The translations under genes and the position numbers were made by a program. Shown piece after piece: positions 1 through 8,670 of a stretch of DNA of 64,000 bases (its first letter is position 1; every line of letters begins with the position of its first letter). A model generated the notes under the pieces. That model searched no databases and was not told where the DNA came from. It saw only the letters and a list, made by a program, of their open reading frames with translations. This stretch comes from an uncultured Fidelibacterota bacterium (GTDB lineage: Bacteria; Fidelibacterota; Marinisomatia; Marinisomatales; Marinisomataceae), in assembly GCA_902576865.1 (NCBI GenBank), contig CACGWZ010000001.1, positions 62,001 to 126,000 on the forward strand, read 5' to 3'.

Positions 1-2229
1 GATGAGGCAAAAAAAATTCAGTTCTCATTTCTTGACAGGCCACCCACATTAACAGAACTAGTCTTATTTTCAATCCAAGGGTCAGAACATAGTTCATATA
101 AAAGTAGTAAAAATCATATAAAACACTTTGTGACAGATGGAGAGCACGTAATCCTAGGCGCCAAAGATGATGCCGGTGTTGTTTCTTTATCTGTTGATAA
201 TAATGGAAATAGGTATGGTCTTGTTGTAAGCCACGAATCACATAATCACCCCAGTCAAATTGTTCCCTATGAAGGTGCTGCTACTGGCGTTGGAGGAAAT
301 GTGAGAGATGTTTGTTGTATGGGCGCAGAAGTGATGTCTTTGGGGGATAGTTTACGGTTTGGTGATATTAACAGGAATAAAACAAAATGGATTAGCGATG
401 GTGTTGTATCAGGTATTGCGGGCTATGGTAATCCACTTGGCATACCAAATGTCTGTGGCGATGTATACTTTGATAAAGAATATAACGAAAATTGTTTAGT
501 TACTGTTTTAACGGCTGGAATTGTTAAAGAAAAAAGCGTAATAAGATCAAAAGCGCCAGAAAAATCTATTGACTATGATCTGATATTGGTAGGAAAACCA
601 ACAGATAATAGTGGGTTTGGAGGAGCAAGTTTTGCATCATTAGAGCTTGAAAAAGAAAAAGAACAACAAAATAAGGGGGCTGTTCAGGAACCAAATGCAT
701 TTCTTGAAAGACATATTCTTAAATCTACCTATGCCCTTTTTGATTTTTTAGAAAAAAACAATCTGATTAATAAGGTGGGTTTCAAGGATTTGGGTGCTGG
801 TGGTGTTGCGTGTGCAAGCATTGAGTTGGCAGATGCTGCCGGGTTAGGCGCTGAGGTTTGGGTTGACAAAATCCATACTAGCATGCCTGAGCTTGATGGT
901 CATATTATATTGTGTTCAGAAACTCAGGAGCGATTTATGTGGGCTTGCCCAAAAGATTTAACACAAACTATTTTAGATCATTACAATGTGGTATTTGATT
1001 TCCCAAACGTTTCAGTGGGTGCACAGGCAAGCGTTGTGGGTAAAATTATTGATGAAAAGCACTATACTGTTTTTTATAAAGATAAAAAACTTGTAGATGG
1101 CCCAATCGAAAAAATTAACGAAGGCTTTGTTTATGATCGTCCAATGTTTCAAATAGACGCTCATCAATCAAATGAAGCTTTACCCAAAAATACAGACTAT
1201 AATGATTTAATATTAAAAATTTTATCTCATGAAAACGTGGCATCGCGTGCAGCTGTTTACGAGTCCTATGATAAAAATGTACAAGGCAGGGTTGTTAACG
1301 AAAGAGGTAAAACAAATGCTGGTGTCGTTTCTCCTTTTGATTCCAAAAAATTTCCTGAAGAAATTAAAAACGATTGTTTTTCTGCTGCCCTTACTCATAA
1401 CCCTTCAATTGGTAAAATTGATCCTTATATTGTTGCACAATATGCTATTATAGAAGCTTGTGCAAAAACTGTTTCTGTTGGTGCCTCTCCGCTTGCTCTT
1501 ACTGACTGTCTATGTTTTGGGAATCCCGAAAAGCCCGAACAAATGTGGCAGTTTTCGCAAAGCTGTATTGCGATTAGAGAAACCTGCAGTCTTTTACACT
1601 TCAACGGAACAAACAACCTACCAATAGTAGCAGGAAACGTAAGTTTTTATAATCAAAGCGGGGATCAATCTATACCGGCAAGTCCAATGATAGGGTGTTT
1701 TGGAAAGGTTGTAAAAGACAAGGTGTTAATGAACGGGTTTAAATCAAGTGATACCAATTTATATTTGTTAGGTGAAACACATGCCTTCGTTGGTGGAAGC
1801 ATAGCAACAAGTGTTCTGAACATAAGAAACACAGAAGTTAAAAAAATCGATGTGCAAAAATATGGTAATATGCTAAACTGTGTTCTAAAAGCTAACTCGT
1901 TGTCATTAATAAATTCTTGTAATTATGCCGGACTTGGCGGTCTTGCAACCACCTTATTTAAAATGAGCTTTGTAAATAATATAGGTTGTATTGTTGAAAA
2001 GAACATAGATAAAGACTTGTTGTTTAGCGAAAATTTTGCACTAGTCGTTGAGGTGTCTGAAAAAAACTCTTCTACTTTTGAAGACTTGCTTAATAAAAAT
2101 AAGTGTACCTTCAAACAAATTGGCAAAACAAATAATTCCAATAAGATTGTTGTAAAAAATTTCATAGACTTGGATATAGCGCAAACAAAAAAAATATGGC
2201 AAAATGCACTTAGGAAGAAGCTTCAATAA
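1..2229 (+). CDS. purL: Phosphoribosylformylglycinamidine synthase, PurL subunit (5' partial)
   Basis: FGAM synthase catalytic subunit (small PurL type), which turns FGAR, ATP and ammonia from PurQ into FGAM. The frame is open from base 1, and codons 1-43 already encode family sequence (a SEHSSYKSSK motif near codons 32-41), so the GTG at 130 is internal and the gene begins before the window. The ESHNHP motif, the GAATGVGG loop and the C-terminal AIR-synthase-like half are visible. About 742 residues are present, and I estimate some 25 N-terminal residues are missing. The motif has Ser where many homologues have Cys (SEHCSYK). The gene lacks a PurS-like N-domain and a glutaminase domain; both are supplied by the fusion two genes downstream. 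Its stop overlaps purM by one base (TAATG). Confidence 0.96.
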   Translation, partial: DEAKKIQFSFLDRPPTLTELVLFSIQGSEHSSYKSSKNHIKHFVTDGEHVILGAKDDAGVVSLSVDNNGNRYGLVVSHESHNHPSQIVPYEGAATGVGGNVRDVCCMGAEVMSLGDSLRFGDINRNKTKWISDGVVSGIAGYGNPLGIPNVCGDVYFDKEYNENCLVTVLTAGIVKEKSVIRSKAPEKSIDYDLILVGKPTDNSGFGGASFASLELEKEKEQQNKGAVQEPNAFLERHILKSTYALFDFLEKNNLINKVGFKDLGAGGVACASIELADAAGLGAEVWVDKIHTSMPELDGHIILCSETQERFMWACPKDLTQTILDHYNVVFDFPNVSVGAQASVVGKIIDEKHYTVFYKDKKLVDGPIEKINEGFVYDRPMFQIDAHQSNEALPKNTDYNDLILKILSHENVASRAAVYESYDKNVQGRVVNERGKTNAGVVSPFDSKKFPEEIKNDCFSAALTHNPSIGKIDPYIVAQYAIIEACAKTVSVGASPLALTDCLCFGNPEKPEQMWQFSQSCIAIRETCSLLHFNGTNNLPIVAGNVSFYNQSGDQSIPASPMIGCFGKVVKDKVLMNGFKSSDTNLYLLGETHAFVGGSIATSVLNIRNTEVKKIDVQKYGNMLNCVLKANSLSLINSCNYAGLGGLATTLFKMSFVNNIGCIVEKNIDKDLLFSENFALVVEVSEKNSSTFEDLLNKNKCTFKQIGKTNNSNKIVVKNFIDLDIAQTKKIWQNALRKKLQ

Positions 2230-3272
2230 TGAATAAAAAAATAACTTATAAAGACGCCGGTGTTGACATTAAAAAAGCTGATGAAGCTATTGAAATGTCA
2301 AAAAAAGAAATTAGTAGCACGTTTAGTAAAAATGTTTTGTCTTCAATTGGTGGCTTTGGATCTATGTATTCACTTAAAGATGTTTTTAACAACTTTCAAG
2401 ACCCAGTTCTGGTTCAAAGTATTGATGGTGTTGGAACAAAAATGTCTGTTGCTATGGCAGCAAACAATTTCCGGTTCATTGGACATGACCTGGTAAATGC
2501 GTGTTGTAACGACGTGGCTGCTACTGGAGCCGTACCTTTAACTTTTTTAGATTATGTAGCTGGCAGCGACCTTGATAAAAAAATTATTTCTGAAGTAATT
2601 AAAAGTGTTGCACACGAATGTAAAGAACATAGCATTTCCTTGGTTGGCGGTGAAACCGCTGAAATGCCTGGAACATACCACAAAAATGAGTATGATTTGG
2701 TTGGGGTGGCTACCGGGATTATTGAAAAAAGAAGCATTATTGATGGAGCAAGTGTAAAAGCGGGAGATGTTGCAATCGGCGTTTTTTCTAATGGTCTTCA
2801 TACTAATGGTTACTCTCTAGCCAGAAAGCTTATTTTTGAAACTATGGAGCTTACAACGTCTGACATTTTGCCGGGACATAAGGTAACAATCGAAGACTGT
2901 TTATTAGCTCCGCACACAAATTATAGCTCTTTAATCACACGAATTACTAACGCCGGAATTAAAATTAAGAGTATTTCTCACATTACTGGAGGTGGCTTAG
3001 TTGATAATGTGCCGCGAGTCATTCCGAGCAACCTTACTTTAGAAGTTGATACCACCTCTTGGAACAAAATACCAATATTTGACTTCCTACAAAACAATCT
3101 AGACATTAGCACAAAAGATTTGTACCAAACTTTTAATATGGGTATCGGTCTTGTGTTTATTGTAGATGAGCCAGAAAAAGAAAGGTTGATTTCTTTTATT
3201 GGCAGTGACAATTGCAATAAAATTGGTGTTGTTGTTGACGACAACGATAATACGGTACACCTTTATGGATAA
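2229..3272 (+). CDS. purM: Phosphoribosylformylglycinamidine cyclo-ligase (AIR synthase)
   Basis: PurM closes FGAM to AIR with ATP, the fifth step of purine synthesis. The 347 residues match the usual family length. Visible motifs are SIDGVGTK near residue 70, the GHDLVNACCND stretch near 90 and GGETAEMPGTY near 140, all hallmarks of the PurM/PurL fold. The ATG overlaps the purL stop by one base and the stop overlaps the next gene by eight (ATGGATAA), so it is translationally embedded in the operon. No anomaly seen. Confidence 0.97.
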   Translation: MNKKITYKDAGVDIKKADEAIEMSKKEISSTFSKNVLSSIGGFGSMYSLKDVFNNFQDPVLVQSIDGVGTKMSVAMAANNFRFIGHDLVNACCNDVAATGAVPLTFLDYVAGSDLDKKIISEVIKSVAHECKEHSISLVGGETAEMPGTYHKNEYDLVGVATGIIEKRSIIDGASVKAGDVAIGVFSNGLHTNGYSLARKLIFETMELTTSDILPGHKVTIEDCLLAPHTNYSSLITRITNAGIKIKSISHITGGGLVDNVPRVIPSNLTLEVDTTSWNKIPIFDFLQNNLDISTKDLYQTFNMGIGLVFIVDEPEKERLISFIGSDNCNKIGVVVDDNDNTVHLYG

Positions 3273-4515
3273 AAAGAAAATAGCTTATCTTCAGTTCCCG
3301 GGCTCTAACACTGAAAATGAAACAAAAAATATTTTACAAAAGCATGGTATGTTACCATTTGGACACTTTTGGAACGATGATCCAGAACTACTTAATAGCT
3401 ACGATGGTTTTATCATTTTAGGTGGGTTTTCTTTTGAAGACAGGTCCAGATCAGGAATTATTGCATCGCTTGAGCCGGTTGTTAATGAGCTAAAAAAACA
3501 AGCTTTGCTTGGTAAGCCTATTTTAGGGATTTGTAATGGTGCACAAATTTTGGTTGAGTCAGGCCTTGTTCCGGGCAACCAAGAGTTTCAGACCTTGGTT
3601 TCTTTAACCGATAATAAAAGAATGGTCGGTAATCGTATTGTTGGAACGGGATATTACAATAAGTGGTGTTATATAAAGCCATGTGAAAATACACAGTCAG
3701 CTTTCGTCAAGAAAGGTGGAAACCCAATGCGCGTTCCTATTGCACACGCAGAAGGGCGTTTCTTATTTAATAAGGATCTTGAGGATGAAATATTAAAGAA
3801 CAATTTAATAACTTATAAATATTGTGATTCGGGAGGGAATCTTTCTAATGACTTCCCAACCAATCCAAATGGCTCACTTCATAGCACCGCAGCTTTAAGC
3901 AACCCCAATGGTAACGTAATGGCAATAATGCCCCACCCTGAACGAACACTTGGGAACGAAGCTGACGACCTTTTTAAGAGCATGAGAAACTATATTGAGT
4001 CTGATGACCTTTTTAGCTTTAAGTCTTTAAATTTTTCATCAAAAAAAACAGATATTAAAAAGTTTAAAAGGCCTGCTAGGCAAAATGAAATTCTTGTGTC
4101 AACAATTATTGCAGACAATGAGGCGGCGTCAGTCGAGAAGTGCATTAATAGCTTGGGTGTCAAGGCAAGGGTGAAAAAATATCTTCACTTTGAAATTGAC
4201 GCAACTGACGGCCTTGATATTAACACAATTGTCTCAACCGACGTACTGTTTAATCCAAGCAAAGAATACATTGCCAATATAGAAGAAGGCTCTGGTGTTT
4301 ACAGGTTCTTAGTTCGCAGCAAGGATGATATTGTTGGTCAAAGCCTCGCTCAAACCCTTCAAGATCGTTTTAATTTATCAAAATTAAAATCAATTAAAAA
4401 GGGTGTTGTCTGGGAGGTTAAGGTTAATTCGGCTAGAATAAAAAAAGACGTGGATTTAATATTAAATAGTCATATTTTTTCTAATCCTATTTCGCAGGAA
4501 TGTCATGAATATTGA
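3265..4515 (+). CDS. purQ: PurQ glutaminase fused to two PurS-like domains
   Basis: The first ~250 residues are a class I glutamine amidotransferase of the PurQ type: Cys90 in GICNGAQ is the nucleophile, and His224 and Glu226 in MPHPERT complete the triad. It feeds ammonia to PurL. After a linker, residues ~275-341 and ~346-416 each resemble PurS: an AxxVxxxINSLG helix, a KKY/KKGVVWEV strand, and a terminal hxxNPhxxE-like segment (DVLFNPSKEY and HIFSNPISQE). I infer a tandem PurS duplication fused to PurQ. The known small-PurL complex holds one PurL, one PurQ and two PurS, so the fusion would fix that ratio. An upstream in-frame ATG (3199) lies inside purM; the start at 3265 gives a normal PurQ N-terminus and an 8-nt overlap with purM. 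Confidence 0.9.
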   Translation: MDKKKIAYLQFPGSNTENETKNILQKHGMLPFGHFWNDDPELLNSYDGFIILGGFSFEDRSRSGIIASLEPVVNELKKQALLGKPILGICNGAQILVESGLVPGNQEFQTLVSLTDNKRMVGNRIVGTGYYNKWCYIKPCENTQSAFVKKGGNPMRVPIAHAEGRFLFNKDLEDEILKNNLITYKYCDSGGNLSNDFPTNPNGSLHSTAALSNPNGNVMAIMPHPERTLGNEADDLFKSMRNYIESDDLFSFKSLNFSSKKTDIKKFKRPARQNEILVSTIIADNEAASVEKCINSLGVKARVKKYLHFEIDATDGLDINTIVSTDVLFNPSKEYIANIEEGSGVYRFLVRSKDDIVGQSLAQTLQDRFNLSKLKSIKKGVVWEVKVNSARIKKDVDLILNSHIFSNPISQECHEY

Positions 4516-5479
4516 CAAAAAATATTATCAGGAAATAAATGAAAACCTGACTAATACTATTCAGGATACCAATATTGGCGCCCCTAACAAAAAAGTTGGT
4601 AAGGTTAGAGATGCTTATTTTCTCAATGACAAAGTAGTAATGATTTCTACTGATAGACAAAGCGCGTTTGATCGTGTTTTGGCTGCAATTCCATATAAGG
4701 GAGCTGTTTTAAACTCCGTGAGTGCATGGTGGTTTAAAAAAACTGAACACTTGTTCCCAAATCATCTTATTTCTACTCCCGATCCAAATGTATCAATTGT
4801 AGAAAAATGTACTGTTTTTCCGGTTGAGTTCGTTGTGAGAGGCTATATTACCGGGACCACTGATACTTCTTTATGGACTGTTTATAATAATGGCGATCGG
4901 GAATATTGTGGAAACCTCCTTCCTGAAGGGCTAAAGAAAAATGATAAGCTTGACAAGCCTATGTTGACACCAACAACCAAGGACAAGGTTCATGATCGAC
5001 CTGTTTCTAGGGAAGAAATTATTGATCTTGGTTTAATGTCTGCGGAAGATTACGACCTGGCTGCTAAAATGAGCCTAGATCTTTTTGCTTTTGGGCAAGA
5101 AACTGCAAAGAAAAATGGCTTAATTTTAGTTGATACCAAATACGAAATCGGTACAGATTCAAAAGGAAATATTAAATTTGTTGACGAAATACATACACCC
5201 GATAGTAGTAGATTTTGGATTAGCAGTTCGTACAAAGAAAGAATTAATTCAGGTCAAGAACCAGAAAATATAGATAAAGAATTTTTAAGATTATGGTTTG
5301 CAAAAAACTGTGACCCTTATAACGACGAAGTTTTACCCGATGCTCCTGACGATCTTGTTTCTGAGCTCTCAGCTAGATACATTTTATTGTACGAATTAAT
5401 TACTGGAGAAAAATTTATTTTCCCAAATCTTAACAATATAAACAAGCGCATTACTGAAAACATAAAGGAACTATTATGA
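4505..5479 (+). CDS. purC: SAICAR synthase
   Basis: Phosphoribosylaminoimidazole-succinocarboxamide synthase joins CAIR and aspartate using ATP. At 324 residues it is the longer form, like yeast ADE1, rather than the ~240-residue B. subtilis type. Visible motifs: GKVRDAY near 32, STDRQSAFDR near 49, VEFVVRGYITGT near 108, and a C-terminal DTKYEIG followed by VDEIHTPDSSRFW. The start overlaps the purQ-purS fusion by 11 nt and the stop overlaps purE by 4 nt (ATGA). Adjacency to a class II purE recalls the vertebrate PAICS enzyme, where the same two activities are fused. Confidence 0.96.
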   Translation: MNIDKKYYQEINENLTNTIQDTNIGAPNKKVGKVRDAYFLNDKVVMISTDRQSAFDRVLAAIPYKGAVLNSVSAWWFKKTEHLFPNHLISTPDPNVSIVEKCTVFPVEFVVRGYITGTTDTSLWTVYNNGDREYCGNLLPEGLKKNDKLDKPMLTPTTKDKVHDRPVSREEIIDLGLMSAEDYDLAAKMSLDLFAFGQETAKKNGLILVDTKYEIGTDSKGNIKFVDEIHTPDSSRFWISSSYKERINSGQEPENIDKEFLRLWFAKNCDPYNDEVLPDAPDDLVSELSARYILLYELITGEKFIFPNLNNINKRITENIKELL

Positions 5480-5871
5480 AAGCTGTATTAATCATGGGAT
5501 CAACCTCTGATCAACCACACGCAGACAAAATTACCAGCACACTAGACACGCTTGGTGTTGAGCATGAGGTTCATGCTGCTTCTGCTCACAAAAATCCTGA
5601 AAAAGTGTTAGAAATTATAAGGTCTTTTGGCGAAAAGGATGTTGTTGTCTTTATTACAATAGCTGGAAGGTCAAATGCTCTTTCTGGTTTTGTAGGCGCA
5701 AACTGTAATAAACCAACCATAGCTTGTCCGCCTTTCAAAGATAAGGTTGATATGAGCATTAATATCCACTCAACTCTTCAAATGCCAAGCAAAACGCCTG
5801 TACTCACTGTTTTGGACCCCGGCAATTGTGCTATTGCGGTACATAGAATACTAAACGTCGGTTCAATGTGA
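5476..5871 (+). CDS. purE: AIR carboxylase, class II PurE
   Basis: Converts AIR to CAIR. The 131 residues show MGSTSD (7-12), SAHK (36-39), AGRSN (63-67) and a CPP stretch near 84-86. Class I bacterial PurE carries a GGAAH-type motif at the AGRSN position; AGRSN followed by a CPP segment is the signature of class II enzymes, as in the C-terminal domain of vertebrate PAICS and Treponema PurE, which use CO2 directly. This fits the absence of purK in the operon. Somewhat shorter than typical class I proteins. The ATG overlaps the purC stop (ATGA), and its stop overlaps the purB GTG start (GTGA). Confidence 0.9.
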   Translation: MKAVLIMGSTSDQPHADKITSTLDTLGVEHEVHAASAHKNPEKVLEIIRSFGEKDVVVFITIAGRSNALSGFVGANCNKPTIACPPFKDKVDMSINIHSTLQMPSKTPVLTVLDPGNCAIAVHRILNVGSM

Positions 5872-7217
5872 ACAATATTTCTCCAATCGATGGGAGATAT
5901 AAAGAAAGCGTCTCTGAGTTAGAGGGATATTTTTCGGAACAAGCATTAATGCGTCACCGCACAATGGTCGAAGTAGAATACCTGTTGTTTCTAATTGAAC
6001 ATAAATCTTTTCAAAAAAAACGATCCTTAAGTAAAAAAAACTTATTGTCGCTAAGAAATCTGTACATTGAGTTTTCAGAAAAAGACTTCAAACAAATAAA
6101 AAAAATTGAGTCAAAAACCAATCATGATGTAAATGCTGTTGTAGTTTTTATATCAGAAAAATTAGAAAAAATGGGTCGGAAGGATTTGGTACCGATTGTT
6201 CACTTTGGTCTTACCTCAGAAGACATTAATAATACAGCGTACTCTTTAATGACAAAAGGTGCCACAAAAAACATAATGATTCCAGCAATAAAAAATGTTC
6301 TAAAAGAGCTAAAGAGGTTAGCAAGAAAGACAAAATCATTGCCTATGTTGTCCTTAACACACGGACAACCTGCTACCACTACAACCCTTGGAAAAGAGCT
6401 TGCAGTTTTTATATCAAGAGTAGAAAGAGAGCTTATATTGATTAAGGAAATCAGTTTGTTGGCAAAATTTTCTGGTGCAACAGGGTCTTATGCAGCTCAC
6501 AAGGTTGCTTTCCCTAAAGTTAACTGGTCAGTCTTTTCAAAAAAATTCATTAAACGGCTTGGTTTAGAGCAGTCGCCGATAACCACACAGGTTGAGCCTG
6601 GAGACTCTCTTGCTGAGCTCTTGCATTCGTTTGTAAGAATTAATAATATTTTTTCTGACTTTTCGCAAGATATGTGGCTGTATATAAGTAGAAGTATTTT
6701 TGTTCAAAAAAATGTGTCGGGGGAAGTTGGTTCGAGCACCATGCCCCACAAAATCAATCCAATATTTTTTGAAAACGCTGAAGGAAATCTCGATGTTGCT
6801 AATAACAACTTTTCTTTTTTGGCATCTAGAATTACAAAGTCGCGGCTTCAAAGGGACTTAAGCGGTAGCACAGTTTTTAGGAACCTGGGTGTTGGGTTTG
6901 CACACTCTCTCCTCTCTTATAAAAACCTTATTAAAGGTGTTTTAAGAGTCTCTCCAAATAAAAAACAACTAAAAAAAGAGTTGGATGAAAATTGGAGCGT
7001 TCTTGCTGAGGCTATACAAATGATTTTAAGAAAATCTGGTGATGTTAATGCTTATGATAAAATCAAAGAATTGACCAGAGGAAAACCCCTAACAAAAAAA
7101 TTATATTTACAAATTGTAAATGGTCTTAAGGTGTCAAAGGAAGATAAAAATATACTTCTTCAATTGACCCCTCGGTTGTACTTGGGTGAAGTAGACAAAA
7201 TTTTGGAGAACCTGTAA
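5868..7217 (+). CDS. purB: Adenylosuccinate lyase
   Basis: Acts twice in purine synthesis, releasing fumarate from SAICAR and from adenylosuccinate. The 449 residues start on GTG within a GTGA overlap with purE. The N-terminal SPIDGRY, TSED (117-120), THGQPAT (164-170) and the fumarase/aspartase-superfamily signature GSSTMPHKINP (288-298, with Ser289/Ser290 in the mobile loop) are all present. The overall pattern, including the ENAEGN stretch after the signature, follows the long E. coli-type PurB rather than the shorter Bacillus type. One base separates it from purF. Confidence 0.96.
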   Translation: MNNISPIDGRYKESVSELEGYFSEQALMRHRTMVEVEYLLFLIEHKSFQKKRSLSKKNLLSLRNLYIEFSEKDFKQIKKIESKTNHDVNAVVVFISEKLEKMGRKDLVPIVHFGLTSEDINNTAYSLMTKGATKNIMIPAIKNVLKELKRLARKTKSLPMLSLTHGQPATTTTLGKELAVFISRVERELILIKEISLLAKFSGATGSYAAHKVAFPKVNWSVFSKKFIKRLGLEQSPITTQVEPGDSLAELLHSFVRINNIFSDFSQDMWLYISRSIFVQKNVSGEVGSSTMPHKINPIFFENAEGNLDVANNNFSFLASRITKSRLQRDLSGSTVFRNLGVGFAHSLLSYKNLIKGVLRVSPNKKQLKKELDENWSVLAEAIQMILRKSGDVNAYDKIKELTRGKPLTKKLYLQIVNGLKVSKEDKNILLQLTPRLYLGEVDKILENL

Positions 7218-7218
7218 G

Positions 7219-8670
7219 GTGTGTGGAATAATAGGTCTTTACCATCCAACAGAAAATGTTTCTGGCGAGATTTATGATGCCCTAATACAGGTACAGCATA
7301 GGGGACAAGATGCTGCAGGCATTGCAACCTGGAACAACAAGAAGCTTTATCTACACAAAGAGCTTGGTGTTGTAACTGAAGTTTTTAAAACGAATAAATC
7401 TTTAAGTTTAGATGGCAACATTGGCATAGGCCATGTAAGGTATCCTACCGCCGGCTGCTCGGATGTTTCAGAGGCACAACCATTTCACTCCTCTGCTCCT
7501 GTAGATATTTGTCTTGCTCACAACGGAACGCTTACCAATAGTGATGAGATGAAGAAATTTCTTTTGGATTCTCACTTTTGTCAGTTTAATACTCAATCAG
7601 ATTCTGAGGTTCTGTTGGGTCTTTTTACATATGAGCTTTCTAAAATAAAGTTTGATGTATTAAACAATGGACACGTTTTCCAAGCGCTCAAAGAAGTATA
7701 CAAAAGGTGTGAGGGTGGTTTTGCTGTAACTATGATCATTGGGGGCGTTGGTTTGGTTGCTTTTAGAGATGCAAATGGAATTAGACCTCTTGTGTTGGGG
7801 AAAAAAGATGACGGATCGTTTTTGCTTGCATCAGAAAGCTCTGCCCTTAGCGCTCTAGGGTATGAGCTTGAGTATGATGTTGATCCTGGTAGCGCTGTCA
7901 TTATTTCAGAGAAGGGTGTTGTTGAAAAGGATGTTTGTTCTGATTCCATATCACACTCTCCTTGCCTTTTTGAGTTTGTATATTTTTCTAGACCCGACTC
8001 AGTGATAGACTCTATATCAGTTCATAAATCAAGATTAAGGATGGGCGATTTTCTTGGAGCAAAAATTCTTAAAGATTATTCACATCTTAACATAGATGCT
8101 GTAATTCCAGTTCCAGATACAAGCAGAACATCGGCGATGCAGGTGGCATACAAGCTTGGTGTTAAATACAGAGAGGGGTTTATTAAGAATAGATATATAG
8201 GCAGGACATTTATTATGCCTGGGCAAAGTATAAGAAAAAGATCTGTTGCTCATAAGCTTAGTCCGATTGAAATTGAGTTCAAAAACAAAAATATTTTACT
8301 GGTCGATGATTCAATAGTTCGTGGAAACACATCAAAAAAAATTATTGAGATGGTTAGAAAACAGGGTGCAAAAAAAGTTTATTTTGCTTCAGCTGCTCCC
8401 CCCGTAAGACACCAAAATGTTTATGGAATAGATATGCCCGCAACAAGAGAGCTTGTTGCACATGGAAAAACTGTTGAACAAATTAAGTTGTTCATTGGAG
8501 CCGATGAACTTATTTATCAAGATATTGAAGACTTGAGAATGGCTGTGCACTTAGGAAATCCAAAAATAATACATTTTGAGGATTCGGTTTTCACGGGCGA
8601 ATATTGTGCAGGAAAAATTTCTGAAGAATACCTGTCCCAACTAGAAAACAATAGATCTTCTCAAAAATGA
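7219..8670 (+). CDS. purF: Amidophosphoribosyltransferase
   Basis: Commits PRPP to purine synthesis by forming phosphoribosylamine from glutamine. The GTG start puts Cys directly after the initiator Met (MCGIIG), so it is an N-terminal nucleophile enzyme without a propeptide. N-terminal Ntn glutaminase (GHVRYPT, LAHNGTL) is followed by a C-terminal phosphoribosyltransferase domain with VDDSIVRGNT as the PRPP loop. The C-terminal region reads VRHQNVYGIDMP and lacks most of the cysteines that bind the Fe-S cluster in the B. subtilis enzyme, so it should be cluster-free like E. coli PurF. Its stop overlaps purD by 4 nt (ATGA). Confidence 0.96.
   Translation: MCGIIGLYHPTENVSGEIYDALIQVQHRGQDAAGIATWNNKKLYLHKELGVVTEVFKTNKSLSLDGNIGIGHVRYPTAGCSDVSEAQPFHSSAPVDICLAHNGTLTNSDEMKKFLLDSHFCQFNTQSDSEVLLGLFTYELSKIKFDVLNNGHVFQALKEVYKRCEGGFAVTMIIGGVGLVAFRDANGIRPLVLGKKDDGSFLLASESSALSALGYELEYDVDPGSAVIISEKGVVEKDVCSDSISHSPCLFEFVYFSRPDSVIDSISVHKSRLRMGDFLGAKILKDYSHLNIDAVIPVPDTSRTSAMQVAYKLGVKYREGFIKNRYIGRTFIMPGQSIRKRSVAHKLSPIEIEFKNKNILLVDDSIVRGNTSKKIIEMVRKQGAKKVYFASAAPPVRHQNVYGIDMPATRELVAHGKTVEQIKLFIGADELIYQDIEDLRMAVHLGNPKIIHFEDSVFTGEYCAGKISEEYLSQLENNRSSQK

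Noticed and set aside
130-2229. GTG at 130 as the purL start
   Set aside because: The frame is open to base 1 and upstream codons encode conserved PurL sequence, so the gene is simply cut by the window.
3199-3264. Upstream start for the PurQ fusion
   Set aside because: The extra 22 residues are encoded inside purM out of frame and do not resemble a PurQ N-terminus.
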